A stretch of 64,000 nt of DNA from CBDFKY01 sp965248995. GTDB taxonomy: Bacteria; Pseudomonadota; Alphaproteobacteria; Rickettsiales; UBA998. This document shows positions 25,109 through 34,436 of the stretch, one piece after another. Position numbers and translations under genes: made by a program. The stretch is from positions 62,001 through 126,000 of the forward strand of contig CBDFKY010000016.1 in the NCBI GenBank assembly GCA_965248995.1, given 5' to 3'. Positions within the stretch are counted from its first letter, which is position 1, and each line of letters begins with the position of its first letter. The notes beneath the pieces were generated by a model. It saw only the letters and a program-made list of their open reading frames with translations, was not told the origin of the DNA and did no database searches.

Positions 25109-25251
25109 GATTAGGCTCCTTTTTCTTGGGGTTAATGTCCTTCCGGACACCGTCATGAATGCTTGGAAAAACACGCTTATCAACTCAAATAAGCAGAAAT
25201 AACGATTATAATTGAATATGTTAATCTGCTTAACTGAATACACAAAAACCT
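25109..25251. promoter_or_regulatory. Divergent DUF3489 / terminase promoter region
   Basis: A 143-bp A+T-rich spacer. A perfect TATAAT (25207-25212) and an inverted repeat AAGCAGA (25190-25196)/TCTGCTT (25225-25231) flanking it suggest a regulated late promoter reading towards the terminase. A second inverted element, GTCC-TTCC-GGAC, lies near 25137-25148. No clean -35 box is seen. Confidence 0.45.
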
Positions 25252-25812
25252 ATGTCCACACCCACTTATCCAGTCAGTACGATTGCGAAACTGTTTAACC
25301 TGACCGAGCGTCGGGTGCAGCAGCTGGCAAGTGATGGTGTCATCCCAAAAGCAGAGCGCGGGAAATATGATCTCGTCGCTTGCGTGCGCGGTTACATCGC
25401 CTTCCTGCAGGATCGCGCCTTCGGCAAGGAAGTGATCCATGTCGATGCACACCAGGAGCGTGCAAGGCTCCTCAAAGCACAGGCTGACAAGACCGAACTG
25501 GAAGTCAAAACGCTTAAAAGCGAACTGATACCCTCTGGCGATGTCGCAGAAGAATGGGCTGGACTGGTGGTGGCATTCCGTTCCCGCTTGCTTGTCCTAC
25601 CAACGCGCGGAGCGCATCTAGCCATAGGACTCAAGGAGTTTCATGAAATCGAAAGTGGCCTGAGGGAACTGGTGCATGAAGCATTAACCGAGTTATCCCT
25701 CTATGACCCACAAACAATCAGCAGTCCTGATTTCCAAAATAGCGAAATTGGTAGCACCACCGCCGACCATGACGGTGAGCCAGTGGGCGGATCAGCACCG
25801 GCAACTGAGTAG
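25252..25812 (+). CDS. Terminase small subunit (Nu1-like)
   Basis: A 186-residue DNA-recognition subunit of the packaging motor. The N-terminal winged HTH (VSTIAKLFNLTERRVQQLAS, then GVIPKAERGKYDLVACVRGY) is the Nu1/MerR-like fold of lambda terminase. A coiled-coil region (ERARLLKAQADKTELEVKTL) follows, and the C-terminus is polar. The gene overlaps the large subunit by 110 bp, normal for this family. Confidence 0.88.
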   Translation: MSTPTYPVSTIAKLFNLTERRVQQLASDGVIPKAERGKYDLVACVRGYIAFLQDRAFGKEVIHVDAHQERARLLKAQADKTELEVKTLKSELIPSGDVAEEWAGLVVAFRSRLLVLPTRGAHLAIGLKEFHEIESGLRELVHEALTELSLYDPQTISSPDFQNSEIGSTTADHDGEPVGGSAPATE

Positions 25813-27547
25813 CGAAGCCAGCGCAGAGCCTGGTCGCTGGAATACCAATCGCGCTCCCTATCAACGGGAGATTATGGACGCACTGTGTGATCCACGCGTG
25901 GAAACCGTAGTGATCATGTCCTCTGCCCAGATTGGCAAGACAGAAATTATTAACAATATCATCGGCTATTACGTTCACCTTGATCCGTCGCCGATCTTGC
26001 TGTTGCAGCCGACCTTGGAAATGGCGGAAGCATGGAGCAAGGATCGCTTCGCGCCGATGTTGCGTGACACCGACGTGCTGCGCGGATTGGTAAAAGACCC
26101 GCGCACGCGTGATAGCGGAAATACGCTGCTGCATAAACGCTTCCCTGGTGGTCACATCACCATGGCGGGCGCAAACTCACCGGCATCGCTGGCGAGTCGC
26201 CCGATCAGGCTTGTGCTCTGCGACGAAGTGGATCGTTATCCCACATCGGCAGGCACGGAAGGTGATCCTGTCAGCCTTGCGAAAAAACGCACGACGACTT
26301 TTTGGAACCGTAAGCTGCTGCTTACCTCCACCCCCACTATCAAGGGTGCGAGCCGGATTGAATCGGCATTCGAGCAGAGTGATCAGCGGCATTATCATGT
26401 GCCATGCCCACAATGCGGCGAATACCAGACGCTGAAATGGGCGCAGGTGAAATGGGATAGCGGTGACAACGGCCACAAGCCGGAAACCGCCCATTATGTT
26501 TGCGAACATAACGGCTGCATCATTGCGGACAGTGATCGTCCGGCGATGCTGAAAATTGGTCGCTGGGTGGCAGAACAGCCGCTCACCGATATCGCAGGAT
26601 TTCACATCAACGAGCTTTACAGCCCGTGGGTGACATTTACCCAGATCGTTACGGACTTTCTGCGGGCGAAAGCCCTGCCGGAAACGCTCAAAACCTGGGT
26701 AAATACGTCCCTTGGCGAGCCATGGGAAGAAGACGGCGAAACGATTGAAGCGGATGTCCTGCTAAACCGCAAGGAAAGCTGGGGATCGGACGCGCCTGAA
26801 CAGGTGGTGCTTGTCACTGCCGGTGTGGACGTGCAAGGCGACCGGCTCGAGATCGAAGTCAAAGGCTGGGGCATTGGTGAAGAATGCTGGTCACTGGATT
26901 ACCGTATTTTCTACGGCGATCCGGCGCAGGATGCTGTATGGCGCGAGCTGGATAGCTATCTGCTGAAACCTATCCGCAGCAAAACAGGCGTGTACCTCAA
27001 CATCGCCTGCGCGTGCGTGGATTCTGGCGGTCACCATACGCAAGCGGTCTATGAGTTTTGCGGAAGCCGTGCCATGCGCGGCGTGTTTGCTATCAAAGGT
27101 ATTAACCAGATGGCGAAGCCGCTAATCGGCAGGCCGAGCAGAAATAACCGCTACAAGCTGCGACTTTATCCTATCGGCACGGATACCGCCAAGGAAGTGA
27201 TTTACAGCCGTCTGCGTATCACCGAGCCAGGAATTGGATACTTCCACTTTCCGCTCGAGCGCGACCGCGAATATTTCCTTCAGCTGACGGGGGAAAAGCA
27301 GATCACACGCTTTACCAAGGGCGTGGCTCGACGGGAGTGGATTAAAACCCGCAAACGCAACGAGGTGCTCGATTGCACCGTTTACGCGCTGGCTGCGTTC
27401 AAACTCCTGAATCCTAATCTGGTGCAACTGGCTGAGGGAATGGAGAGCGCACCGCGCGGAATGCCCGAACAGGACACAGAAGATACAGCGAATTCAAAAC
27501 CCCAGGCGCAGTGGATACCGCGCATGGATAACTGGTTATCGAGATAA
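25703..27547 (+). CDS. Terminase large subunit (lambda GpA type)
   Basis: A 614-residue packaging ATPase-nuclease. The start region TVSQWADQHRQLSSEASAEP, then GRWNTNRAPYQREIMDAL, is diagnostic of the GpA family. The P-loop IMSSAQIGKTE (residues 71-81) and LCDEVDRYP (Walker B) form the motor. The nuclease half has VTAGVDVQGDRLEIEVKGWG and CACVDSGGHHTQ with the metal-binding Asp residues. A Cys4-type zinc element (CPQCGEY ... CEHNGC) lies between. An alternative start is 25769, but the family usually has about 20 residues before TVSQWAD. Confidence 0.95.
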   Translation: MTHKQSAVLISKIAKLVAPPPTMTVSQWADQHRQLSSEASAEPGRWNTNRAPYQREIMDALCDPRVETVVIMSSAQIGKTEIINNIIGYYVHLDPSPILLLQPTLEMAEAWSKDRFAPMLRDTDVLRGLVKDPRTRDSGNTLLHKRFPGGHITMAGANSPASLASRPIRLVLCDEVDRYPTSAGTEGDPVSLAKKRTTTFWNRKLLLTSTPTIKGASRIESAFEQSDQRHYHVPCPQCGEYQTLKWAQVKWDSGDNGHKPETAHYVCEHNGCIIADSDRPAMLKIGRWVAEQPLTDIAGFHINELYSPWVTFTQIVTDFLRAKALPETLKTWVNTSLGEPWEEDGETIEADVLLNRKESWGSDAPEQVVLVTAGVDVQGDRLEIEVKGWGIGEECWSLDYRIFYGDPAQDAVWRELDSYLLKPIRSKTGVYLNIACACVDSGGHHTQAVYEFCGSRAMRGVFAIKGINQMAKPLIGRPSRNNRYKLRLYPIGTDTAKEVIYSRLRITEPGIGYFHFPLERDREYFLQLTGEKQITRFTKGVARREWIKTRKRNEVLDCTVYALAAFKLLNPNLVQLAEGMESAPRGMPEQDTEDTANSKPQAQWIPRMDNWLSR

Positions 27548-27549
27548 AT

Positions 27550-27756
27550 ATGGCTTTCACACAAACACAATTGGACGCGCTGGAGGCGGCAATCGCTTCC
27601 GGCACGCTCGAGGTGCGCCTGGGCGACAAGCTCGTGCGCTACCAAACCATCAACGAGATGATCGTTGCCCGCAACATCATCAAAAACCAGCTGGCACTGC
27701 AATCGACGACCGGCCAGAGCAGCCGTGCCAGCTTTGCCTCATTTACTAAGGATTAA
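27550..27756 (+). CDS. gpW-like head-tail joining protein
   Basis: A 68-residue protein starting MAFTQTQLDALEAAIASG with a following beta-hairpin (LEVRLGDKLVRYQTI). This is the alpha-plus-beta pattern of lambda gpW, which plugs the portal after packaging. Position between terminase and portal is exactly as in lambda. The start is 2 bp after the terminase stop. Confidence 0.85.
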   Translation: MAFTQTQLDALEAAIASGTLEVRLGDKLVRYQTINEMIVARNIIKNQLALQSTTGQSSRASFASFTKD

Positions 27757-27760
27757 CCGC

Positions 27761-29290
27761 ATGTGGATTGATGATTTCATAGGCGTTTTTTCGCCGCAAT
27801 CTGCACTGAAGCGCAAATCCGCACGCATGGCGATGGATGTGATGCTTCGTGGGTATGAAGGCGCGAAAACCGGACGGCGGATTGATGATTGGATAACAAC
27901 TAACGCCTCCGCCAACACTGAAATTTACGGTGCCGGATCGCTGCTGCGTAATCGCGCCCGCGACCTCGTGCGGAATAATTGCTATGGCAGCAAGGCTGTT
28001 GATATTTTTACCAGCAATGCCATCGGCACCGGCATTGTTCCACAGGCAAATACCGGCTCGGATCGTCTCAACAAGCAGATCATGGATGCCTGGGAAGAAT
28101 GGTCGGCGGTGTGTGATTCGGATGGTGATGTAGATTTTTACGGAATGCAGGCATTGATCGCCCGCGCCATTTTTGAAAGTGGCGAATGCTTCGTGCGCTT
28201 TCGGGATCGCAGCAGCGGCAGTGGAATGCGTATCCCGCTGCAATTGCAGACACTGGAAGCCGATTTTCTTGATACGTCACGCAACTTTATTTCCACCGGC
28301 GAGAATTACATCAAGCAAGGGGTGGAGTTTGATAGCGAAGGACGGCGTGCCGCTTTTTGGATGTGGCCACAGCACCCTGGCGAAACCAATCCTATCCGCT
28401 TTGCCATGCAGAGCGTGCGCGTTCCCGCAGATCAGGTATTGCAGATATTTCGCAAGCTGCGCCCTGGGCAGTTTCGCGGGGTGTCGGCGTTCGCACCGGC
28501 AATGGTGCGGATGCGCGACCTCGACGGCTATGACGATGCGGAATTATGGCGCAAAAAGATTGAGGCTTGCTTCGCCGCCTTTGTTATTCAAAATAGCGGT
28601 GCCGATGGGCCGATTGTCGGTAACGTGCTGACCCGCAATACCAGCACCGGCGGCGCGTCAACACCTCCACAAAAGGTGGAAGAGTTCCGCCCTGGTATGA
28701 TCGAATATCTCCAACCTGGGGAAGACATCCGCTTCGGCAACCCGAGCAGCGACGGAAATTATGAATCCTACGAACGCGTGCAACTGCATGCCATCGCCGC
28801 TGGGCTTGGAATTACCTACGAGCAACTAACCGGCGATTTAAGCCAGGTGAATTACAGTTCCTTGCGGGCTGGCCTACTTGAATTCCGCCGCCTGATTGAA
28901 GCGATGCGCTGGCAGGTATTCGTGCCGCGCTTCTGCACTCCTGTATGGCGACGTTTTATCGACCGCGCCTACATTGCGGGGATGATCAGCAAGCCGGATT
29001 ACCGCGTCAGCTGGACACCGCCTAAATTTGAGATGATCGACCCGTTGAAGGACGCGCAGGCCGATACGCTGATGATGCGTAACGGCACACTGACGCTGGA
29101 AGAAGCCATTGCCAGCCACGGCTATGATCCGAAGAAACAATTGCAGCAGATTTCTGAAATCAACAAGAAGCTCGACCAGCTTGGGCTGATTTTAGATTGT
29201 GATCCTCGCAACACGGCCAAGAGCGGGATGGTGCAGACAGATAATTCAGGAGGACAAACTAATGACAACAGCCAAAATTCCAAAGATTGA
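27761..29290 (+). CDS. Portal protein (lambda gpB family)
   Basis: A 509-residue portal that forms the DNA entry ring. Signature blocks: GRRIDDW near the start, LRNRARDLVRNNCYGSKAVD, CFVRFRDR, LQTLEADFLDT, GLGITYEQLTGDLSQVNYSS and LRAGLLEFRRLIE. These are characteristic of lambda-type portals. The ATG at 27761 fits the family N-terminus (WIDDFIGVFSPQSALKR); the longer upstream frame overlaps gpW and is unlikely. The 3' end overlaps the protease-capsid gene by 29 bp. Confidence 0.94.
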   Translation: MWIDDFIGVFSPQSALKRKSARMAMDVMLRGYEGAKTGRRIDDWITTNASANTEIYGAGSLLRNRARDLVRNNCYGSKAVDIFTSNAIGTGIVPQANTGSDRLNKQIMDAWEEWSAVCDSDGDVDFYGMQALIARAIFESGECFVRFRDRSSGSGMRIPLQLQTLEADFLDTSRNFISTGENYIKQGVEFDSEGRRAAFWMWPQHPGETNPIRFAMQSVRVPADQVLQIFRKLRPGQFRGVSAFAPAMVRMRDLDGYDDAELWRKKIEACFAAFVIQNSGADGPIVGNVLTRNTSTGGASTPPQKVEEFRPGMIEYLQPGEDIRFGNPSSDGNYESYERVQLHAIAAGLGITYEQLTGDLSQVNYSSLRAGLLEFRRLIEAMRWQVFVPRFCTPVWRRFIDRAYIAGMISKPDYRVSWTPPKFEMIDPLKDAQADTLMMRNGTLTLEEAIASHGYDPKKQLQQISEINKKLDQLGLILDCDPRNTAKSGMVQTDNSGGQTNDNSQNSKD

Positions 29291-31286
29291 GCGCAAAAAC
29301 CTGCCGCTGCAAACGCGATTGGCAAGCCTCGAAGATAACCAGGCAGAAACTGCGGATCGCGTTTTCAACGTGATCTTCACCACTGGCGCAATTGTCCGCC
29401 GATACAATATTTTTGCGGACGAAACCTATGACGAAGAACTGGTGGTTAATTCCACTTCTCTGCGGCTCGAAAGATTGAATTCAGGAGCCGCGCCCGTCCT
29501 TGACACCCACTCTGATTTTGCCCTCGACAATATCAAGGGTGTGGTGGTGGGCGGCAGCGCACGCATCGAAAAAGGGCTCGGATTTGCCAGCCTGAAAATC
29601 GATGGCGGAGCGGAGAATGAATCCGTTATTCGAAAAATTCGGGATGGCATCATCCGGAATGTCAGCGTTGGCTATCGTGTCCACCGATACGAGGTCACTC
29701 GCAACGAAGACGCGGTACCGCTTTACCGCGCTGTCGACTGGGAACCTTACGAAATATCGCTGGTTCCCATCGGTGCGGATGCAGGCGCTGGCATTCGTTC
29801 CAACCCTCACACATTTCCGTGTGAGGTTATCAATCCTCAACCTTCTAAGGAGTTAAGACTTATGACCGACCTCGAAAACAAGCCGCAGGAGCAAGATGCT
29901 CCCGCAACCATTCCAGCAGAAAATCCTCCTGCCGCGAATCCTCCAATCCCTGCCACCCAACCTGAAACACCCGCATCTACCGAAGAAGCGCGTGCCGAAG
30001 GTGCTCGCCTTGAGCGGCAACGCGCAGCGGAGATCAGCAAGATCACCCGCTCTGCAATGCTGCCTGACACGTTCGCCCAGAAACTGGTGAATGATGGCAC
30101 CGCCATTCCTCAAGCACGCAAGCTAGTGCTCGATGAACTGGCACGCAAAAGTGGCGAAGCCGGTGAAATCCGTCCGCATGTTTCTATCATCCGTGATGAA
30201 ATGGATAGCATGCGTGCCGTTGCCGAAAATGCGCTGCTGCACCGTCATGATCCACAGACCTATAAGCTGGATGAAGGCGCACGCGAATATCGTGGCATGA
30301 CGCTGATGGAAATCGGGCGTGATCTACTGAAACGGCGTGGCGTGGATACGCGAGGCATGTCAAAATCCGAAGTGGCTGGCACCATGCTCGGGCTGGAAAC
30401 TCGTGGCGGACTTCACTCCACCAGTGACTTTGCCAACATCGTGCTGAACGTCGCCAATAAAACGCTGCGTCAGGCTTACGATGCCGCGCCGCAAACCTTC
30501 AAACCTTTTGCCCGCCAGGTGACTGCGCCGGACTTCAAGACCATTGCCCGCGTGCAGCTGGGTGATGCGCCGACGCTGGATAAGATTAACGAATCCGGCG
30601 AGTTCAAGCGTGGCACGGTGAGCGACGGCAAAGAGCAATATGCACTGGCCACCTATGGCAAGGTGGTGGGCATCAACCGTCAGACCATCATTAACGATGA
30701 CCTGGGGGCGTTCACCCGCTTGCCGGAAATGTTCGGCCGTGCAGCCGCCGATCTGCAAAGCGATACGGTGTGGGGCATCATCACGGCAAACGCCGCGATG
30801 GGCGACGGTACTGCACTCTTCCATGCCAACCACGCCAACCTTTCCGGTACGGCTGCTGCAATTACGGTCGCATCGCTGGGTGAAGCTCGTGCCGGTATGC
30901 GTAAGCAAAAAGGCTTGAACGGACGCTTCATCAATATCATGGCGAAGTATCTGATCGTGCCTGCGGCAATCGAAACCGTGGCCGAGCAGTATGTGACCCA
31001 GACCAACATCATCTACACCAAGAACAGCGACTATAACCCGTTTGCCAACAAGCTGCAGGTGATTGCTGAACCGCGTTTGGATGCAGCGTCGTTGATCTCC
31101 TGGTATGTCGCTGCTGATCCGTCACAGATTGACACCGTCGAGTATTGTTTCCTCGAAGGTCAGGAAGGCGTGTATCTCGAAAGCAGGCTTGGCTTTGATG
31201 TCGATGGGCTGGAACTAAAAGCCCGCCTCGATTTTGCTGCCAAGGCAATTGACTGGAGAGGTTTCTGGAAAAACCCAGGTCTCTAA
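29262..31286 (+). CDS. Prohead protease-major capsid protein fusion
   Basis: A 674-residue polyprotein. Residues 1-190 form an HK97-type prohead protease (TGAIVRRYNIFADETYDEEL, LDTHSDFALDNIKGVVVGG with the His, IIRNVSVGYRVHRYEVTR with the Ser). A Pro/Ala/Gln-rich linker follows. The rest is an HK97-fold capsid (scaffold-like helical region, then TSDFANIVLNVANKTLRQAY through SRLGFDVDGLELKARLDFA). CAGGAGG precedes the ATG at 29262. A second strong ribosome binding site (AAGGAG) lies before an in-frame ATG at 29862 (residue 201), so a shorter scaffold-capsid form of about 474 residues may also be made. Confidence 0.93.
   Translation: MTTAKIPKIERKNLPLQTRLASLEDNQAETADRVFNVIFTTGAIVRRYNIFADETYDEELVVNSTSLRLERLNSGAAPVLDTHSDFALDNIKGVVVGGSARIEKGLGFASLKIDGGAENESVIRKIRDGIIRNVSVGYRVHRYEVTRNEDAVPLYRAVDWEPYEISLVPIGADAGAGIRSNPHTFPCEVINPQPSKELRLMTDLENKPQEQDAPATIPAENPPAANPPIPATQPETPASTEEARAEGARLERQRAAEISKITRSAMLPDTFAQKLVNDGTAIPQARKLVLDELARKSGEAGEIRPHVSIIRDEMDSMRAVAENALLHRHDPQTYKLDEGAREYRGMTLMEIGRDLLKRRGVDTRGMSKSEVAGTMLGLETRGGLHSTSDFANIVLNVANKTLRQAYDAAPQTFKPFARQVTAPDFKTIARVQLGDAPTLDKINESGEFKRGTVSDGKEQYALATYGKVVGINRQTIINDDLGAFTRLPEMFGRAAADLQSDTVWGIITANAAMGDGTALFHANHANLSGTAAAITVASLGEARAGMRKQKGLNGRFINIMAKYLIVPAAIETVAEQYVTQTNIIYTKNSDYNPFANKLQVIAEPRLDAASLISWYVAADPSQIDTVEYCFLEGQEGVYLESRLGFDVDGLELKARLDFAAKAIDWRGFWKNPGL
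29845..29864 (+). promoter_or_regulatory. Internal ribosome binding site in the protease-capsid gene
   Basis: TAAGGAGTTAAGACTT immediately precedes an in-frame ATG at 29862, with a near-ideal Shine-Dalgarno (AAGGAG) and nine-base spacing. It lies exactly at the junction between the protease domain and the scaffold/linker region. The signal is as strong as that of the real 5' start and resembles the nested-start logic of lambda C/Nu3. Confidence 0.6.
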
Positions 31287-31313
31287 TCCCTGACAATTGA
31301 CTATCCACCCGAG

Positions 31314-31335
31314 GCGGCTTTTAGCCGCTTTTTTT
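31314..31335 (+). terminator. Intrinsic terminator after the capsid gene
   Basis: GCGGCT-TTT-AGCCGC followed by seven Ts. It lies between the capsid and decoration-protein genes and may lower expression of the downstream genes relative to the capsid. Confidence 0.85.
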
Positions 31336-31360
31336 ATGTCCAACATCAAGGAGAATTTCT

Positions 31361-31696
31361 ATGAAGAATTTTACTCAAGAAGGAAGAACCATCACGCTCA
31401 CCGCACCCTATGCCGTCACGTCAGGACAAGGGTTGCAGGTGGGTTCCATTTTCGGTGTGGCATCAGCTGATGCCGCGATAAGCACCGATGTGGAAACGCT
31501 GATTGAAGGCGTGGGCTTGCTTACCAAAGCGGCGGCGCAGGCATGGACGCAAGGTGCGCTGATTTATTGGGATAACGCCGCCAAAAACTGCACCACCACG
31601 GTTTCCACCAACAAGCTGATCGGTGTGGCCACCGTCGCCGCATTGACTGCCGATACGGTGGGCTATGTGCGTCTCAACGGGGCTTTTATCAGCTAA
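31361..31696 (+). CDS. DUF2190 capsid decoration (cement) protein
   Basis: A 111-residue beta-rich protein. The pattern MKNFTQEGRTITLTAPYAVT, SGQGLQVGSIFGVA, EGVGLLTKAAAQAWTQGALI, YWDNAAKNCTT and ATVAALTADTVGYVRLNG matches DUF2190, small proteins that stabilise capsids. It directly follows the capsid gene. AAGGAG lies ahead of the ATG. Confidence 0.92.
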   Translation: MKNFTQEGRTITLTAPYAVTSGQGLQVGSIFGVASADAAISTDVETLIEGVGLLTKAAAQAWTQGALIYWDNAAKNCTTTVSTNKLIGVATVAALTADTVGYVRLNGAFIS

Positions 31697-31753
31697 CCCT
31701 GGATCAGCAAGTCGTATCCATTCCCATTGATACAATAAACGAGCAAGTGACCA

Positions 31754-32065
31754 ATGACAGTATTTTCAACAGCGTTTGACACACTTTTTAACGATCCCAA
31801 CATGGCAGTATCTGCCACGTTTGTGCCGTTGCAAGGGGTGAGTAAAGCTGTGCCTGTCATCGCCCGCGCTCCTGATCTGTTCCAAGCGGTCGGGCAGTCG
31901 ATGATCGAAACGCCCAGCATGGTGCTGGAAGTCCGTGTCGCCGACTGCCCCGTACTCGCGCAGGGCGATCAGTTTATTATCAATGCGGTGACATACACAA
32001 TTCAGGGGGAGCCGCGCAGAGACAGTGAGCATCTGGCTTGGCAGGTGGATGTCTATGCGCCTTGA
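31754..32065 (+). CDS. Head-tail joining protein (gpFII-like)
   Basis: A 103-residue protein with the start MTVFSTAFDTLFNDPNMAVS and a beta-rich remainder ending in GEPRRDSEHLAWQVDVYAP. This matches lambda FII-like joiners that sit at the portal-tail interface. It lies between decoration and tail genes as expected. The 57 bp before it contain no gene. Confidence 0.78.
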   Translation: MTVFSTAFDTLFNDPNMAVSATFVPLQGVSKAVPVIARAPDLFQAVGQSMIETPSMVLEVRVADCPVLAQGDQFIINAVTYTIQGEPRRDSEHLAWQVDVYAP

Positions 32066-32708
32066 CGCAGCCATACATGGCAAGCTCCATGAATTCATGG
32101 CAGCCGAGGCGGAAGCAGCCAAGCAAGCCGTCACTGAAGCCGTTCAGGAAGCTGGTAACGGCATCAAGCAGGAGCTTAGGGCGCAGGCCGAATCTGCTGG
32201 GCTTGGCAAGGGAGTGGCGAACGCATGGCGTTTGCAGATGTATCCCAAGGGTAAAAAATCGCTGAATGCCGCCGCCTATGTAAAAACCAATGTTCCCAAT
32301 GTCATTTACGCCTTCGCTTATGGCGTAACGATAAAAAGTGCAAAAGGCTTTTACCTGGCGATCCCGACACCCGCTGCACCCAAACGGGGTACGAACGGTA
32401 AAAGGATTAACCCGTCGAATTTCCCTGAATTTGCCCTCGGTAAGTTACGGTTCGTTTTCCGCCCAAGGGGTTTTTCCTTGCTGGTGGTGGATGATCTACG
32501 CGCACGCACAGGAAAGCGGGGCGGCTTTGCCAAGGCCAGCACCTCAGCCGTGGCAAAAGGCCGTGTGGCCACGGTGGTAATGTTTATCCTCGTGCCACAG
32601 GTTTCGCTTAAAAAACGCCTCGATTTAGAAGCGGTAGCGAATAAGTGGGGATCGCAAACAGCACAGCTGGTGCTCAATCATTGGCCGGAGGTAAAAATCC
32701 ATGACTAG
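32055..32708 (+). CDS. Phage protein of the DUF6441 type (head-tail region)
   Basis: A 217-residue protein. The start is MRLDAAIHGKLHEFMAAEAE, then helical Ala/Glu repeats, GIKQELRAQAESAGLGKGVANAW, and a central basic region around PKRGTNGKRINPSNF. The C-terminus contains TVVMFILVPQVSLKKRLDLE. Similar proteins (DUF6441 from memory) occupy the minor-tail/head-closure slot of alphaproteobacterial phages. The ATG at 32055 overlaps the preceding gene by 11 bp. Confidence 0.75.
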   Translation: MRLDAAIHGKLHEFMAAEAEAAKQAVTEAVQEAGNGIKQELRAQAESAGLGKGVANAWRLQMYPKGKKSLNAAAYVKTNVPNVIYAFAYGVTIKSAKGFYLAIPTPAAPKRGTNGKRINPSNFPEFALGKLRFVFRPRGFSLLVVDDLRARTGKRGGFAKASTSAVAKGRVATVVMFILVPQVSLKKRLDLEAVANKWGSQTAQLVLNHWPEVKIHD

Positions 32709-33138
32709 TATACGCGAACAGGTAATTGCGCGTCTTTACACCAAGCTAAAAACGCTGGAGACAGCGCAGGTGAAGGTCTACCGCAATCTCGACAAGCCAC
32801 AGAAAGTGACCTCGGGCGGTATTATTATCCTGCGCGATGGTACGGGAGGAGACCCTGAAGTGTTCCTCTCGCCGGTGACGTATATTTTCGAGCATCTGGT
32901 AACGCTGGAAGTCATGGCTCAGAACCCTGACTCAGCCACGCGCGACACATCACTTGATAATCTTCTGGCATCCATAGGTGGCATCATCAACGCCAACCGA
33001 ACGCTTGATGGGCTGGCGGAATGGATGGAATCGCATACGCCAGAATTTACTGAAGACGCAATCGAAGGCGCAGCCACGGTGCGTTTAGCCACCGTGCAAG
33101 TGATGATCCGCTTTTTTACGACCGATCCGCTTAATTAA
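32701..33138 (+). CDS. Probable tail terminator protein
   Basis: A 145-residue protein (MTSIREQVIARLYTKLKTLE; VKVYRNLDKPQKVTSGGIII; YIFEHLVTLEVMAQ). The alpha/beta pattern and its slot directly before the tail tube match tail-completion proteins such as lambda gpU. It overlaps the preceding gene by 8 bp. Sequence alone is not decisive. Confidence 0.68.
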   Translation: MTSIREQVIARLYTKLKTLETAQVKVYRNLDKPQKVTSGGIIILRDGTGGDPEVFLSPVTYIFEHLVTLEVMAQNPDSATRDTSLDNLLASIGGIINANRTLDGLAEWMESHTPEFTEDAIEGAATVRLATVQVMIRFFTTDPLN

Positions 33139-33161
33139 ACTCAACCAATAAGGAGACTATT

Positions 33162-34436
33162 ATGGCACGTTCCTATGGGACGGCAGCGCAGCTGCTTGTC
33201 TTGAAAGAAGTCACCTACGGCACACCGCCGTCAGGCAATTACGAAACAATGTCCTTTTTCTCAAGCTCGATTGGCGCGGAGCAACCGCTGATCAGCGATC
33301 CGCTCCTGGGGCTTGGGCGAGAACCGCGTGCGCCATTCCGCGATATTATGAAGGCGGATGGTGATCTGCAGATCGCGGTAGAGCCACGAGATTTCGGACG
33401 TTGGCTGCAATTTTTGATGGGAGCATCAACCGATGCGGGTGTGCAAGCGGCAGGAACGATCACCTTTGCCGTCAATCCCAGCGCAGGCCATACCATCACG
33501 CTTAATGGCGTAACTTGGATATTCGTTGCCAGCGGCGCGGCGGGAAGCCAGACCAATATCGGCGGCAGTTTAGCCGCTACGTTAACGCAGCTGGCAACCG
33601 ACCTTAACGCCTCGGTGAATGCCAGCATCACGCCTGCTACCTATTCCAATGTCGGCGGTACCAAGCTGAACGTTTCCTACGATACGGCTGGCGGCGCAGG
33701 CAATGCTTACACTCTGGTTTCCGGCAATGCGAACGGTGTAGTGAGCGTTGCGACATTATCGGGCGGTGGTTATACCCACACCTATATCAGCGGCGCGGCA
33801 ACCTTGCCGTCATTCACGGCGGAAGTGGGACACCTCAATGTGCCTGCCTACTTCGTGAACACCGGCTGCGTGCTCGGTTCGTTGGATATGGATTTCCAAC
33901 GTAGCGGCGGTGCGAAGGCTACGCTCAAAGTCATGGCGCAAGGTGAAACGCTCAACACCACCTCCGGCGGCGGCACACCGACCACGCGCATTTACAAACC
34001 TTTCAGCCAATTCAACGGCTCAATCCTGCGTAATGGCGTGGCTCTCGGGAACGTCACCGGCGCGAAATTCACCTATTCGAATGGATTGCAGACGGTGCCG
34101 AACCTTCGTCCCGATGCGCTGATCGACGCGATTGACCCTACCTTGATTACCATCAATGGCAGTATCGACCTGCGTTTTGCCGACACCACGCTGCTCAATG
34201 ACGCGATCAACGGCAGTGCCATTGAGGTGCAGCTGCAATACCAGTTCGCAGGACTCGACGGGAACAACTTCCTGCTCAACTGGACATTCCATTCTGTCTT
34301 CTTGCCCCGTCCGAAGATGCAGATCAGTGGGCCAGGTGGCGTGCAGGCCAGCTTCAACTGGCAGGCTGCTTACAATGACAGCCTTTCTAAATCCGCAACC
34401 GTAACCCTTAAAAATGATGTGAGTGTTTATGCTTAA
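33162..34436 (+). CDS. Major tail tube protein with inserted domain
   Basis: A 424-residue tube subunit. The N-terminal block (SYGTAAQLLVLKEVTYGTPP, FSSSIGAEQPLISDPLLGLG, DGDLQIAVEPRDFGRWLQFL) and the C-terminal block (FTYSNGLQTVPNLRPDALID onward) form the tube fold. Between about residues 100 and 210 lies an insertion rich in Gly/Thr/Ser/Ala (TITFAVNPSAGHTITLNGVT, LNASVNASITPATYSNVGG, GNAYTLVSGNANGVVS), a beta domain seen in many phage structural proteins and probably surface-exposed. AAGGAG precedes the ATG. Confidence 0.87.
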   Translation: MARSYGTAAQLLVLKEVTYGTPPSGNYETMSFFSSSIGAEQPLISDPLLGLGREPRAPFRDIMKADGDLQIAVEPRDFGRWLQFLMGASTDAGVQAAGTITFAVNPSAGHTITLNGVTWIFVASGAAGSQTNIGGSLAATLTQLATDLNASVNASITPATYSNVGGTKLNVSYDTAGGAGNAYTLVSGNANGVVSVATLSGGGYTHTYISGAATLPSFTAEVGHLNVPAYFVNTGCVLGSLDMDFQRSGGAKATLKVMAQGETLNTTSGGGTPTTRIYKPFSQFNGSILRNGVALGNVTGAKFTYSNGLQTVPNLRPDALIDAIDPTLITINGSIDLRFADTTLLNDAINGSAIEVQLQYQFAGLDGNNFLLNWTFHSVFLPRPKMQISGPGGVQASFNWQAAYNDSLSKSATVTLKNDVSVYA

